Of a stretch of 64,000 nucleotides of DNA, positions 52,561 through 64,000 are shown one piece after another. A program made the position numbers and the translations under genes. This stretch comes from Sweltsa coloradensis. Taxonomy: Eukaryota > Arthropoda > Insecta > Plecoptera > Chloroperlidae. Within the stretch, counting starts at the first letter, position 1. The number at the start of each line of letters is the position of its first letter. The DNA is taken from positions 620,001 to 684,000 of the forward strand of contig JAMZAV010000111.1 in assembly GCA_024449915.1 (NCBI GenBank), read 5' to 3'. The notes beneath the pieces were generated by a model. That model was not told the DNA's origin and did not search any database. It worked only from the letters and a program-made list of their open reading frames with translations.

Positions 52561-53098
52561 GCAAACACTCGTACAAGACGCCATTTTTCTATTTTTAGGA
52601 ATCACCTTTATAGTCTAACATGTAATTTTTTACTGTTATTTATTACCTCATGTGTTGTATATAAACTTATTTTTTAAATGTTGTTACTCAATGAATGTTA
52701 TTTTCATACTGTTTCCTTGTTGGCAATTGTATCTGTAGAGTTTTGGTAAATGTTCTTAAATTAAATAAAGACTACCTTAATTGTTAGAACCAAAACACAA
52801 TTACTTATGAAGAACAAAAGTTATGAGATCTTTTACACAAAATTAGTTATTATTAAGCTGTCCAACATTTTACTGGAAATATCAAGTGGACACCTAAACA
52901 CAATATTATCCCCAGGCTATGTGTTTGTTTCCTTGATTAAAACGTTAATAAATTGGCTCTGCGATAGCTTTTAAATTTGGAATACTTACATTAATGAAAT
53001 TGAGGTGTAAATGTAGGCGTAATAGTTAAATTATGTTATCTCAATATTACTGCCATTTTGTGTCAACTACTTCGATAAAAGAAATGAATTCGTGATTC
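52561..53098. other. AT-rich, likely 3' UTR of the LINE remnant then nothing seen
   Basis: Low-complexity AT-rich DNA after the LINE stop codon. No further exon or repeat copy. Confidence 0.35.
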
Positions 53099-53180
53099 GT
53101 GTCTACCCACATAAATGATTTTCAGTTCAGTGGACCCAGCCAACTCTATCAGCGCCGACGCCATCGACTAGCGATCAATA
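53099..53180 (-). repeat. SINE-C fragment (minus)
   Basis: CTACCCACATAAATGATTTT, GGACCCAGCCAACTCTATCA, GCGCCGACGCCATCGACTAG matches the tail-side 80 bp of SINE-C. Confidence 0.7.
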
Positions 53181-53856
53181 GTTGAGTTTTCATTGATATC
53201 ATTTTGAGTTTGGAGGTTGGTAAAAGGATTTAAAAAATATTTTTTCAAATTTAAGAGATCTTATGTTAATTCGCATTTTAAGCTTTCGCGGACCGTTAAT
53301 ATTAAATCTAAACTATATGAGTTTCGGGTTATTCGTGTCTTTTAAATTTTATGTTGTATAAAAAAACGCTGAATACGTTTTTTAAATCATTCTTAAATGG
53401 AGGGGTTCGTAAAATGTATTTTAGTTTGGAAATAATCGTTATTCTAAAATACACATACACACCAAAGTTATGTGTTTCCCTCATATCAGCCATCAAAGTT
53501 CGTATCAAAACAACTTTATACCCTATTTAACAGAAACCGTTAAATTGAGAATGTTTGAAGGTTACGCCTTGCGTTTATGCACCGTAGTTCTACATTTAAG
53601 TATATCGTCGTTTTACGCTGCTAACGTCGTAAACCCCACAGCCATCAAACTTATCTTTGGTAGAGTCAAAATACTTATTATATCAATGTTTTACTTTCAT
53701 ATCACAAAAGACCCAATCAAAATCAATTGAGAGAACTTACATTGAAAACGTTTAATCAAAATGTACATAATGTACATCGAAGTGGATAACAAAAATTAAT
53801 AAAATGAGACGTATGCAATACACATTGAAGGGGCCGTGGCCGATATGGATTAATGT
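53181..53856. other. no gene recognised
   Basis: An 86-codon frame (53470-53730) has no recognisable domain and no splice signals. Otherwise AT-rich. Confidence 0.3.
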
Positions 53857-54229
53857 ATACTCGATTTTTCGGTTTTAATGCCACGTATATTTTCGTTGGA
53901 CCGACGTTTAGATAAGATTACACGCATCTTCTTCAGGGCCAATACAACTTAAAATATAAAAAACGAAAACTACATAAATAAGTGACTTTCTTGTTTCTTT
54001 GCAACGACAAGCTTTGCAGTAACTCTCTTCGAATTGATTTTATTCGTCGTGTGTTATATTTGCTGTCCCCCCCCCCCCCCTCCCCCCCCGGTTTTGTTCT
54101 GTGTTTGTCAATAGTAAAGTAGTTTTTTTTTTAAAGTTATATTGGGCCTGAAGAACATTAGTGTAATCTTATCGAAACGTCAGCCCAAACGAAAATATAC
54201 GTGGCATTATAACAGAAAAATCGAGTACA
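53857..54229. mobile_element. inverted pair of Penelope-like terminal segments
   Basis: Left arm 53857-53960: TACTCGATTTTTCGGTTTTA, ATGCCACGTATATTTTCGTT, GACCGACGTTTAGATAAGAT, CATCTTCTTCAGGGCC. The right arm 54137-54229 is its inverse: GGGCCTGAAGAACATTAGTG, TAATCTTATCGAAACGTCAG, AAACGAAAATATACGTGGCA, AGAAAAATCGAGTACATG. The spacer has C runs. CTGAAGA...TCGAAACGTC text is typical, from memory, of Penelope-type and related element ends with hammerhead-like cores. No reverse-transcriptase frame here. Confidence 0.6.
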
Positions 54230-55286
54230 TGAATATATATACACACTATACTTCCAGCTATATACACCATTTGTAAGAATAAACGATATTTCTAAGTATT
54301 TATGATATATACGCGAAGGTCGGTTGCTCTAGTAAGCTACTCTCATGACTACGAGTCAAGCCTAGGCTACTATCTATGAGTGGGACCAACCATTATTAAT
54401 GTTTTCTTTGTACAATATACTTTAAATTGGTCTAAATCATCGCAACGAACAAATGACAGACGCGAGAATTCTTATGTTAAACAGCAGTCGTAGACCGGGT
54501 TGTTCTGTGCTGTGCCCTGGTGACAAAACACGACAGTTAAGACCCTTATTATAATCTTATGACATGTCTAGTATGTCATTCTCTCCTAGGCTCAATCTAC
54601 CAATGTTTTATCTACAATTTGTATTACTTTACAGTGTATAATATATTTTTACAAAGTTATGTGTCAAAATTTCAAATAAAACCAAAATATACATAATTTT
54701 GGTTTTAAATGTGTTTTCAAGTGGTCCCGACAACCATCAAACACATTTTACTCTGGACATTTTAATGAAGAAGTCATTAAAATTACTAATTGGACCGGTG
54801 AATATTTTTTACAGAATACCTTCAAAGAAATTTTCAATTATTATGGATTCGAGATTCTTTTACAGAGTACCAACGAAAAATGTAATTATTAATTAATATT
54901 CACGAAATGTGCAAATGAAGATAGGTTTGCTCTGATTCGACATGTCAAAACCATGACTAGGGGGTTAGTTAGATGGACTAGCTAGAAGTCGTTTCAAACA
55001 CTTCAAGATTTTAATTATTATGCCGTGAGTCAAAGAAGTCATTCAGGCCAGTTGTTTGACCCCTCGAGCTTTATCATGGTAATTAGTTGGGGACTTCTGA
55101 GCTCTTTGACAGAGTTTAAAACAAAAGACGCGAGTACAGACCATGTCAAAAGTTTACAACAAGTTTGATTCAGGCTTTGTTGCAACTGACAGGGGTAGTT
55201 ATTATTCTGATAAGAGGAGCTCGTGCGTTAGAGCAATGACCTCATTCCGCAGGTAGACACTTTGTTCGACCCAAGATTACCCTGAG
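54230..55286. other. no gene recognised
   Basis: A 65-codon frame (54699-54896) repeats a short FYRIPSK/FYRVPTK segment, but no family is recognised. The remainder is AT-rich. Confidence 0.3.
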
Positions 55287-55470
<184 letters not shown>

Positions 55471-55905
55471 TTATTTTCCAGGCAGGATTAAGGCCAGCTA
55501 AACCTTTTCTTCCACCCAACCTTTAATTTAAATACATTTTCAGATTTCTAATTTGTTAATAACAATTTTGAATTAACAATAAAATATTTGATAAAATATC
55601 ATTAATTTACATTCTTAAAGTGCATAAACTATACATATTACACATTTATACTCTCATTCATACCATAATTATCAAGTGAATTGTCTACAGAAGTTAAAAT
55701 CAAGAAAAGCTTATTATTGTGAGTTTAAAAATATTGTGCATGTTGTTATTTGTCAGTATTCCCATGGCATTTTTTGAAATAAAGTTCATGAATTTTACTC
55801 CTAAAGATATTCTAACTATTGATATGGGTGTCCCTGATGTTTGACGGTAGAGCGTTCCAAGTTCTTATTGCACTGATAAATGAATTATCGAGTAAGTTTA
55901 AGAGA

Positions 55906-55984
<79 letters not shown>

Positions 55985-56003
55985 AATTCCTTGGGTATTC
56001 CAT
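55471..56003 (-). pseudogene. 5'-truncated LINE copy (minus)
   Basis: On the minus strand a frame contains NSFISAIRTWNALPSNIRD before a stop at about 55812. This is the aromatic-W-N-x-L-P segment of the ORF2 C terminus. An AT-rich 3' UTR follows, then GGTTGGGTGGAAGAAAAGG, AATAAAG and the (TATC)n tail. A (GA)n tract (55909-55981) interrupts the coding part, giving an SL-repeat reading. Confidence 0.6.
55909..55981 (+). repeat. (GA)n microsatellite
   Basis: About 36 GA units inside the LINE remnant, seeded next to GAGAGTTGAGAG. The ORFs through it on both strands are artefacts. Confidence 0.95.
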
Positions 56004-56084
56004 CGTTTATCGCCCCCTTGCCTCATATCATCATGGCTCCTAGAAACAACCACCATAATAAAGACGGAACAAGTTGAATGTAAA

Positions 56085-56539
56085 TTAACCCTCTCGCTAC
56101 TGGTGTCCACTATAAACTTTCAAAATTAAATGCGGGTCACGTTTTTTTTTTTCAATTTAACCTAGATTTTGTTAGTGGATAAAAAATAAATGTATTTTTC
56201 CAATGTCAATGGGACGAATAGCACCCTTTTTAGAAACGAATGAAACTACACATGTGCCAAAGAAGATAAAACAACAAAATTTTGGTTTGTCCCGGAAATT
56301 TAATATTTTGCTAGTATTTGAGATACACAAAATATGAAATATGAAACAATTTCAAAATAAAATAATGTTTTAGGTGTGCTCTTACATCTTGCATTTTGAA
56401 TTAAAATTAAAATTTATTCGCAGCCCAAAATTTCCCCAATTAAAAATCCCTCCAAAATTTCCCCAAAAATGCTGAATTTTTATTGTTGCATTAAAAATAG
56501 CTAATCTAGACGAAATAAATTGAGTAGTAAAAGGGTTAA
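56085..56539 (+). mobile_element. piggyBac-like MITE, copy 2
   Basis: TTAACCCTCTCGCTACTG left and GAGTAGTAAAAGGGTTAA right: TTAA on both sides with CCCT/AGGG inverted termini, the classic piggyBac form. Interior GGGACGAATAGCACCCTTTT, CCCGGAAATTTAATATTTTG and AGTATTTGAGATACAC match 36528-37037. No coding capacity. Confidence 0.88.
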
Positions 56540-57795
56540 GGACATGCCAAAGGTTGTCTACGACGTCAACAAACTTAAACATGAATAGTTTGTTGATATC
56601 ATAGACAACGAATGAATTAATATTTAATACAATTCAGAAATTACAAAAGCTGTCACGACTGTTTTATTTTCAATGAAATTGTTTAATTATATTAAGTAAT
56701 TTAAATGTTTTAAAATTGCCTTAAATATTACAATTCCACCGACGGGAGTGTTTCCCGACTATTCAAATCCAAATCTAGAAACGCATGGATTGGCTTTAAT
56801 TTCTATTCATTAGTTTCATTTTTGTGGTAAGTAGTAGTTTATTGTAGTTTACCTGTTCCATATAGCCATAAACCATAGGCAAAGTCAGCCAGTGCAGGGT
56901 TTCTGGACACGCCTATACCCTCTTTATAGCCTAATGTAGTAGTGTCACTAGTAACTCAACCTTTAAGTCTCAAATTGAAGGGAATAATCCTGTCAAATAA
57001 GGACTTTTATTAGAGGAAAATTTGTGAAGAAGCTGAATTTTTGCAGAGACCTTCCTAAAACCATATTATCATACTTAACTCCCCTACTATCGGATTAGAG
57101 CTTTAACCGCCATATTGTAAAATGGAAGGCAAAACGTGTTCGTTTTCGTAACAAAACAAATCAAATGGGAGGTTAAAATATTTAGCTGTTCTAAACAAAA
57201 TCTCTGGGCATTGACAACGCTTGATGTACACAACAGGTTACAGAAATTACCAATACACACAAGGAATAAAGCTGTCTAAAACTAGCTCATAACTAATGTG
57301 ATATATATATATATATTCCGTGAATCAAGTAAATATCTCCTAATTTTTATGATTTTCGTTAGGAGTAGACTACGATCTTCACCCTCAAGTAAGTTCTCTT
57401 CGTCGTCCATTTATAAGCCGTAATAACCGCCCCCCCCCCCTTCCTCAACTAACAACCAAGTTAGAACCCCGAAACTCTCATCTCGATCCCCTTTGACCTT
57501 TAAACCCAGTCCAAAGTTTCCACACAATGGGAACAAAACCACGGTAAAGGATTTATTAATATTAATTGTTCTATTAATTATTAATAACGCTGCGATCCCA
57601 TGCGATTTGTTAATTAGCTGGGTGGTGAGCTGCTTGCAGGTCTACCAACTCTCTCCCAAGCACGAGAATTATGAAGTGCGTGTGGTGAAGCCATAAGACC
57701 ATATACCCTAGGAAGAAGCATTTAGGTTGGCTAGACTGAATGTGCGATCATTGAGTGCGCATGATTTATACCAAGTCCTAGAAGATGTTATAATA
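56540..57795. other. no gene recognised; weak exon-like patch
   Basis: At 57631/57632 CTGCTTGCAG precedes 18 open codons (VYQLSPKHENYEVRVVKP) and TAA, a weak terminal-exon-like pattern. (TA)n at about 57299-57317 and a C run at about 57430. No family recognised. Confidence 0.3.
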
Positions 57796-57943
57796 CTAGG
57801 AAAAACGCTTTAGTCCCGCCGCGTTGATGGATGAGCGTTTTTGTAAGTTTATAGTTTTTGTAGGACCACTTTTCCTTTGCAAGTGCTTTTTGAATGCATT
57901 GTAGGTGATTGTTGTCAAGTTTCTATTGTTACTTGTTAATTGT

Positions 57944-59080
57944 TGGATGAGCGAAGCGAGCGAAGCGAAGATTCCATTCTACTACACTGGAGAAAAAAAT
58001 CCGGAGTGTTTTTTTTTCTTTTTTTTCTGTTTGTATTTTTGTGTGTCTGTGAACACGATTCCGGCTCAACCGATACTCCAATTGCGATAAAATTTTCTGG
58101 AGACCTTTGAAATCTCTGAACTTAGAACTGAACGATTCGAAAAATCAATCGAAAAATTATTTCTTATGAAAATTGCAATTTTACGATTTTTTTCGATTTT
58201 CTTGTTTTTTTCTGTTTGTATTTCTGTGTGTTTGTGAACACGATCCCGGCCTAAACCGATACTCCAATTGCAATGAAATTTTCTGGAAGTTTTTGAAATC
58301 TCTTAAATTAAAACTGCCACGTTTTTGAGCGCAATCGAAAGATTATTTCTCATTAAAATCGCAATTTTACGATTTTTTTCGTTTTTCTTATTTTTTCTGT
58401 TTGTATTTTTGTCTCTTTGTTAACACGATTCCGGCTTAATTGATACTCCAATGGCGATGAAATTTTATAAAGACCTTTAAAATCTCTGAACTTAGAACTG
58501 CCACGTTTTTGAGCGCAATCAAAAAATTATTTCTCATAAAAATCGCAATTTTACGATTTTTTTGATTTTTAAAACATATCTTTGACTTATAACACCTACA
58601 TGCTTTATACGATTATGATGATTTTTTCACAGAACCATAATTTTATGAATTAAGATATTCTTGTGAAATTTGAGCACAATCGAAAAATTATTTCTTATGA
58701 AAAACGAAATTTTACGGGTTTTTTCTTTTTTAAAACAATTCTTTGACTTGTAACACCTACATGCTTTATCCAATTGTAATGAATTTTTCACAGAACCTTA
58801 ATTTTATGAATTAATATATTCGTATGAAATTTGAGGGCAATCGAATAATTATTTCTTTTGAAAATCGCAATTTTACGATTTTTTTCTTTTTAAAAATATG
58901 ATTAATTAAAAAAATTAAAAATTAAAGTTTATTTTTATTTAATTTAAATTAAATTTAAAAAAATCTTCAACTAAGTAATGATTTTTTCACAGAACAACAG
59001 AAAATCCGCATAACACATGGCAGCTCAATGCACCAATTACGCTCATCCAACAACGCGGCGGGACTTAAGCGATTGCCTAG
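57944..59080 (+). mobile_element. helitron-like element, copy 8 (nested in copy 7)
   Basis: TTGGATGAGCGAAGCGAGCG start, several rounds of ACACGATTCCGGCT / ATCGCAATTTTACG blocks, GCTCATCCAACAACGCGGCG and end AAGCGATTGCCTAG (one change in the hairpin arm), with T on the right. Inserted between T and T of copy 7. The largest uninterrupted copy at about 1.1 kb. Confidence 0.9.
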
Positions 59081-59181
59081 TTACTATAAACCTCAAAAAA
59101 CTCATATTAAAACCATTATTTCTATGGATTCTGGCTAACTTTTTCAACTTTTTCTTTCAAAAAGCAATACATCACTATTAT

Positions 59182-59951
59182 TGGATGAGCGTAGCGAGTG
59201 AAGCGAAGATTCCATTCTTTTACACTGGAGAAAAAAATCCGGAATGTTTTTTTTTTCCTTTTTTTTTGTATTTTTGTGTGTCTGTGAACACGATTCCGGC
59301 TAAACCGATACTCCGATTGCGATGAAATTTTATGGAGACCTTCGAAATCTCTGAACTTAGAACTGCACCATAGGAAAAATCAATCGAAAAATTATTTCTC
59401 ATGAAAACCGCAATTTTACGATTTTTTTTCGTTTTTCTTGTTTTTTCCGTTTGTATTTTTGTGTGTTTGTTAACACGATTCCGGCTAAACCGATACTCCA
59501 ATTGCGATGATATTTTCTGGAGACCTTCGAAATCTTTGAACTTAGACCTGCCACGTTTTTGGGTACAATCGAAGAAATATTTTACATGAATATCGTACTT
59601 TAACGATTATTTTTAGATTTTTAGTGCGATATTTTCGTGACATTTGGGCCGATTCTGACCAAACGGGTGGGGCTACAACGTTCATATTTCTCATGGACAT
59701 TAAGTAATGGTGATGTATTGCTTTTAGAAAGAAAAAGTTGAAAAAAATAGCCAGAATCCATAGAAATAAAGGTTTTAATATGAGTTTTTTAAAGGTTTAT
59801 AATAACAATTAACAAGTAACAATAGAAACTTGACAACAATCACCTACAATGCATTCACAAAGCACTTGCAAAGGAAAAGTGGTCCCACGCAAACTAAAAA
59901 TTTACAAAAACGCTCATCCATCAACGCGGCGGGACTTTAGCGTTTTCCTAG
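59182..59951 (+). mobile_element. helitron-like element, copy 9 (nested in copy 7)
   Basis: TGGATGAGCGTAGCGAGTGA start and GCTCATCCATCAACGCGGCG ... TTTAGCGTTTTCCTAG end, followed by T. Same 5' variant A as copies 1, 3, 5 and 8; its 3' half is nearly identical to copy 3. Confidence 0.9.
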
Positions 59952-60813
59952 TGTATATGTGAAATATGAACGTTGTAGCCCCACCCGTTTTGTCAGAATC
60001 GGCCCAAATGTCACGAAAATATCGCACTAAAAATAGTAAAAAATCATGAAAGTACGATATTCATGAGAAATATTTCTTCGATTGTACCCAAAAACGTGCC
60101 AGGTCTAAGTTTAAATATTTCAAAGGTCTCCAGAAAATTTCATAGCAATCGGAGCATCGGTTTTGCCGGAATCGTGTTAACAAACACACAAAAATACTAA
60201 CAGAAAAAACAAGAAAAACGAAAAAAAAATCGTAAAATTGCGATTTTCATAAGAAATAATTTTTCGATTGCGTTCAAAAAGGTGGCAGTTCTAAGTTAAA
60301 GATTTCGAAGGTCTCCAGAAAATTTCATCGCAATTGGAGTATCGGTTTAGCCGGAATCGTGTTAACAAACACACAAAAATACAAACAAAAACAAATAAGA
60401 AAAACGAAATAAAATCGTAAAATTGCGATTTTCAAAAGAAATAATTTTTGGATCAATTTTTCGTACAGTGCAGTTCTAAGTTCAGAGATTTCGAAGGTCT
60501 CCATAAAATTTCATCGCAATCGGAGTATCGGTTTAGCCGGAATCGTGTTCACAGACACACAAAAATACAAAAATAGAAAGAAAGAAAAAAAAACAATCCG
60601 TTTTTTTTTCCCCAGGGTAGTAGAATGGAAGCTTTGCTTCGCTCGCTACGCTCGCTACGCTCATCCAAATACAGTTTTAAAAAATATTTAGTTATTCAGA
60701 ACATAGCAATCAGTTTAACAGTTTTCAAATATTTTTTTGTACTATGTATTCATAATAATAATATTTATACATAAACATAAGTCATAAGTCAAAGAAATGT
60801 AGTTTCTACATTG

Positions 60814-60840
60814 GAGAGAGGAGAGAGAGAGAGAGAGAGA
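60814..60840 (+). repeat. short (GA)n tract
   Basis: About 13 GA units, the third GA-type microsatellite of the window. Confidence 0.9.
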
Positions 60841-60917
60841 AAATCTCGCGTATTACGCCTGCAGAAACTACTACTGAAATTATTAACGAATTCAAATCTA
60901 GTATAATTCCGTCCATT

Positions 60918-61075
60918 AGGGGGGTACACACACGCACGCACGAGACTTTGATTCAGGAGGTCACGGGTTCGAATCCCATCACCGGCTATTCTGACTGAAA
61001 TGTTTGCCAAGGTGCCCCCCCCCCTCGATTCCCTTCCCAATTACCCTTACTCGCTTATAACCTATTATTGTGTAA
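60918..61075 (+). repeat. SINE-A, decayed copy
   Basis: GAGACTTTGATTCAGGAGGT, B box GGGTTCGAATCCCA and ATTCTGACTGAAATGTTTGC match SINE-A. The body then degenerates into a C run and is shortened. Confidence 0.7.
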
Positions 61076-62539
61076 AGTTAGAAAAGTTAATTATTTAATA
61101 TTTTTTAAACTCTAAGAGAAACAACTTTTTTTTTTCAAAACAACGTTTCTGAAATCGTAACAGAATTTTGTTTTAATTAACCTGATAATCGAAAAAATCT
61201 TTAATTTCTAAAACGTTGTTTTGTAAAAAAACAATAATATAAAAAAATATATATATATATATTTTCGGCAAGCGGCAAAGGGTGACAACAAACAGGATCG
61301 TTTACTATAGGGGCACATTTTAGTGATCCTCGTCACTCCTTATTAAAATAAACAGTTGTATCCACTTAAGTGTTAAAAATTTAAAATACTAATAACCTAA
61401 AGTCCATCACCTGAAAAGGGTCACACCGATTAAAACCAATAATAACCAAAAGCGCGCATCATTGAGAGGGGAAATTATTTTGATTTTAACTGACGTAAAC
61501 GTCATTCCTGGAAAGTTCATCTTCATTTTCGACTAAACCATTTCCCAACATTAGGAGCCCAACCAAGTTGACAAACAGTATTTACAAGACTGTAACTAAA
61601 CTTAAGACGTTCATTTAACGTTTTCTTCGAGCTCCAACTCTGTTTGTTTGCTCCGTTCACGGTTGGGTGTAAGAGATGCAAATGAAAGCCCCCACCCCGT
61701 CTAGCTTGGGGGTTGTTTTAAAAGCAAATTCTTAAAAGCGAAAGTCTAAAATGTAATTTTATTAATTTTAATAGAACCTTCTGAATCCACACTTTGTTCG
61801 GGCGTCAAGCTAGAAAACATTTGCAGACATTCATTTTACTTTCAAGTATTTTATCATTCGCCAAAGGCAAAAATATTTAAATGTAACAATTCATCTTCTT
61901 CGATAAATTCCTAACGGATCTCTCTCGCAAAGAATTTTAATTCATCTCAATTTGTACTCATGAACAAATACTCGACTAGCGTGAAATCAATTGAAATAGA
62001 ACAAACAAGGAGAAATTTACATTTATTAAACTATTGACGTTGAATAATTGAATATCAAACAGTTTTCGTGGAATTCTAGGAAAAAGTCAATTTGAATTGG
62101 TTCACAAAAGCAACGGGGTTTGTTCCTTTCGTTATGTAATTAAATTGATGTATTTGCTTTGCAGTTTCTGTCAACATTATGGGACTTGACTCAAACCGTG
62201 CCTTACTAGTCGGCACTACCTGAGCAAGACCCTTCTTTTAAAAACTTCCGCTCCGGCTTGAGGTCAATTTATATCAAAAAATCAAAAAGTAAAAAATATT
62301 GAAGTGGTCAATAAAACCACACTTTATATAAACTATATTTTTTATAAAATTCTTACTTGAAATTGTGTTTAACTGACAGTTGTAGTGCATTGACAAATCT
62401 TCCACATTTTTGTTGTACTTGTAACTAAATTTTGATCCATTTTTATTTGCAACATGGATTAAATAAAAGGGGCTCGAAATTTAGCTACAAGAAAAACAAA
62501 AATGTGGTAGGTACTATTGTAAGTAAAACACAATTCCAA
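61076..62539. other. AT-rich, no gene recognised
   Basis: (TA)n at about 61245-61262. AACAACTTTTTTTTTTCAAA/AAAACAACGTTTC.. and its partial inverse near 61210 form a loose inverted repeat. No exon or repeat copy recognised. Confidence 0.3.
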
Positions 62540-62789
62540 GTTAGAATTTTTATGGGAAACCTGCTATAGGGTGCTGTTTCTTCAGGTGTCTAACTAAGGT
62601 ATATTGGAATCAGGACAGTGATGGGATGTCCGAGGGCTGTTTAAGAGGACTCATTCCCTTACATCCGCATTTACGACTGAGGAAAACCTCGGAAAAAACC
62701 TTCAGTCAGGATTGCCGGTCTCGACGGGATTTGAACCCGGAACCTCCCGAATCAGAGTCGCGCGCTTAACGCTCGAGCCAACACTGTCA
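62540..62789 (-). repeat. SINE-A (minus), near-complete
   Basis: Minus strand: GACAGTGTTGGCTCGAGCGT, TAAGCGCGCGACTCTGATTC, GGGTTCAAATCCCG, CAATCCTGACTGAAGGTTTT and the tail ending CACCCTATAGCAGG. Best-preserved head of the family. Confidence 0.92.
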
Positions 62790-63695
62790 GTACTAGACAA
62801 GATAGACATAATATATGCAATATGTCTGACTGCTGAACAATACAAAGTAGAGTAGGCCTATATACCATTTTGTATTATAGCATGGGTATTTGCTTATTTT
62901 AAATAGGGATAAAATCCTCATTTTGACCAATTTTAGTAAAATAACGGAATGTCTTATAAATTTTATTTAAAATCACAGTTTTTTTATAATATTTTTAAAA
63001 TGTCATTTTAGATGTGATTTGTTATGAACAGAAAGTCCTGAAAATAAAATTGTAAATGATATTTAGCCTATTATTCATAGCTTTGGTCTTAGACCGTTGT
63101 ATACTTAAAATTTAAATTAACGTCTCTAATGGCAATAATTGACTTTCCGAATTACAGCTTCGTACGCTAACAATGAGCCGCGTCTATGAATGCCCACAAT
63201 GCTCGTTACTAATGCCTCGTTTAACTCAATCGGTAGCAATGAGCCTTTCACTCGAAATCAATAACTCCCTAATTTCCATTCATCACAAAGTTCATTCATC
63301 CAAACTCCTGAATCTAGATTTGAATGTGAATAAATTGGTCACAACAATTGACCTCATTTGTCATTTCGTTGCCAACCGTCAATCCAATTTCCTGTTTTAA
63401 TTCGTAATTATGCCAACTTCGAAAAGCTAATAACAACCTTTAAGGGCATTTAGCAACACTGCTACACTAATGAAACAAAATAATTGAAATCAAGGTTTAA
63501 ATTTTAACTGTTAGGTCATTTCCATGGTCACTACTTTCTATTCAATCAATCAAAATATGTATAACAAGCATTATTACAATCTCTCACAACATATTATAAC
63601 CATACATAAGCTATTATTATCATTATTAAAACACATTGTGTGCAAATTTGATCACTAATACATAGTACGTGTTACAAACCCTATACAATTTAACG
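62790..63695. other. no gene recognised
   Basis: A 75-codon frame at 63173-63400 (start MSRVYECPQCSLLMPRLTQS) has a single CxxC pair but no second pair, no domain and no splice context. Remainder AT-rich. Confidence 0.3.
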
Positions 63696-63970
63696 AGGGA
63701 AACGCCAAAGTCGTTGTTAGACGAGTGAGTGAGCCATGTGTTGAGTACACGGTAACAATCCTTTTCTTCCCCCTACCTAAGCCTCCCTAGCCTATCATAG
63801 GCTAGAGTGGCGCATTATGGCCTTACAGTTGACGCGCTCGTATACCAATTAAACTTAAAACCCCCATTATTTATACAAATATGATTATCAAACTTTTATG
63901 CAAATGTTCCCGGGTACTCAACACAATCATGACTCGCTCACTCGTCTAACATCGACTTTGGCGTTTTCTT
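63696..63970. mobile_element. fold-back element FB-2, copy 2 with R345 end inside
   Basis: AGGGAAACGCCAAAGTCGTT, GTTAGACGAGTGAGTGAGCC, ATGTGTTGAGTACACGG on the left; CCCGGGTACTCAACACAATC, CGCTCACTCGTCTAACATCG, ACTTTGGCGTTTTCTT on the right. The centre is larger than in copy 1 and contains the 3' end of the R345 element (GGCGCATTATGGCCTTACAG then TTGACGCGCTCG). The window ends 30 bp later. Confidence 0.87.
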
Positions 63971-64000
63971 AGTGAGTTTGCTCAGACGCCCTTATACCCA

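Larger units (their letters stand above)
57796..60668 (-). mobile_element. helitron-like element, copy 7, carrying two nested insertions
   Basis: Minus-strand element whose 3' end (ACTAGGAAAAACGCTTTAGT) is at 57796 and whose 5' end (CGCTACGCTCATCCAA) is at 60668. Its own sequence is split into 57796-57943, 59081-59181 and 59952-60668. Joined conceptually, the pieces follow the order of copy 3 on the other strand (CTTGTTAATTGT | TTACTATAAACCTC; TACATCACTATTA | GTGAAATATGAACG), with about 10 bp differing at the second junction. Confidence 0.85.

Noticed and set aside
55819..56043. Long RE/ER and SL repeat proteins at 49509, 55812-56110
   Set aside because: Pure (GA)n microsatellite translation.

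Overview
This window reads as intergenic or intronic DNA from an animal, most likely an insect. It is AT-rich and has no long open reading frames, but it is packed with eukaryotic transposon families: tRNA- and 5S rRNA-headed SINEs, helitron-like elements, hAT/TTAA/Harbinger-type MITEs, LINE 3' ends and microsatellites. The retrotransposon protein remnants resemble, from memory, fragments seen in hemipteroid and cockroach-like insects, but I cannot name the species. No prokaryotic operon, rRNA gene, functional tRNA gene or CRISPR array is present.

Layout. 0-10 kb: SINEs, a possible last exon of a plus-strand gene (2055-2193), a 14-copy 74-bp satellite (3031-4073), two helitron-like copies, and a unique GC-richer stretch with a possible first coding exon (9139-9261). 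10-20 kb: a hAT MITE with perfect 8-bp target duplications, a fold-back element, a long TTAA-flanked MITE, a recursive-splice-like site (13447/13448), a tandem array of a 345-bp element, another helitron copy and a 100-bp minisatellite. 20-32 kb: more MITEs, LINE tails and a compound inverted/direct duplication at 26.3-27.9 kb. 32-45 kb: a widely spaced inverted repeat, a 5S-derived SINE with target duplications, a piggyBac-like MITE, a second recursive-splice-like site (41182/41183), and further helitron and hAT copies. 45-64 kb: a cluster of GAGTGTTACT-type motifs, a 36-bp minisatellite grown from a dispersed repeat, LINE fragments, a Penelope-like inverted pair, and a helitron-like element carrying two nested copies of its own family (57796-60668).

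The most notable signals are these. (1) Two plus-strand sites join a strong 3' splice site directly to a 5' splice site and are each followed by a short open exon with a second donor. This is the layout of recursive-splicing ratchet points, and it suggests much of the window could lie in one giant plus-strand intron. (2) A SINE tail of about 75 bp is shared by a 5S rRNA-headed SINE and a tRNA-headed SINE. (3) A conserved 14-16 bp motif (GGTGGAGGTGCCGG) recurs eight times without belonging to any recognised element. (4) The helitron-like family ends in a hairpin plus CTAG and always inserts next to T.

The host-gene calls rest only on splice-site strength and reading-frame openness, so they are low to moderate confidence. 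The repeat families are much better supported because copies can be compared inside the window.
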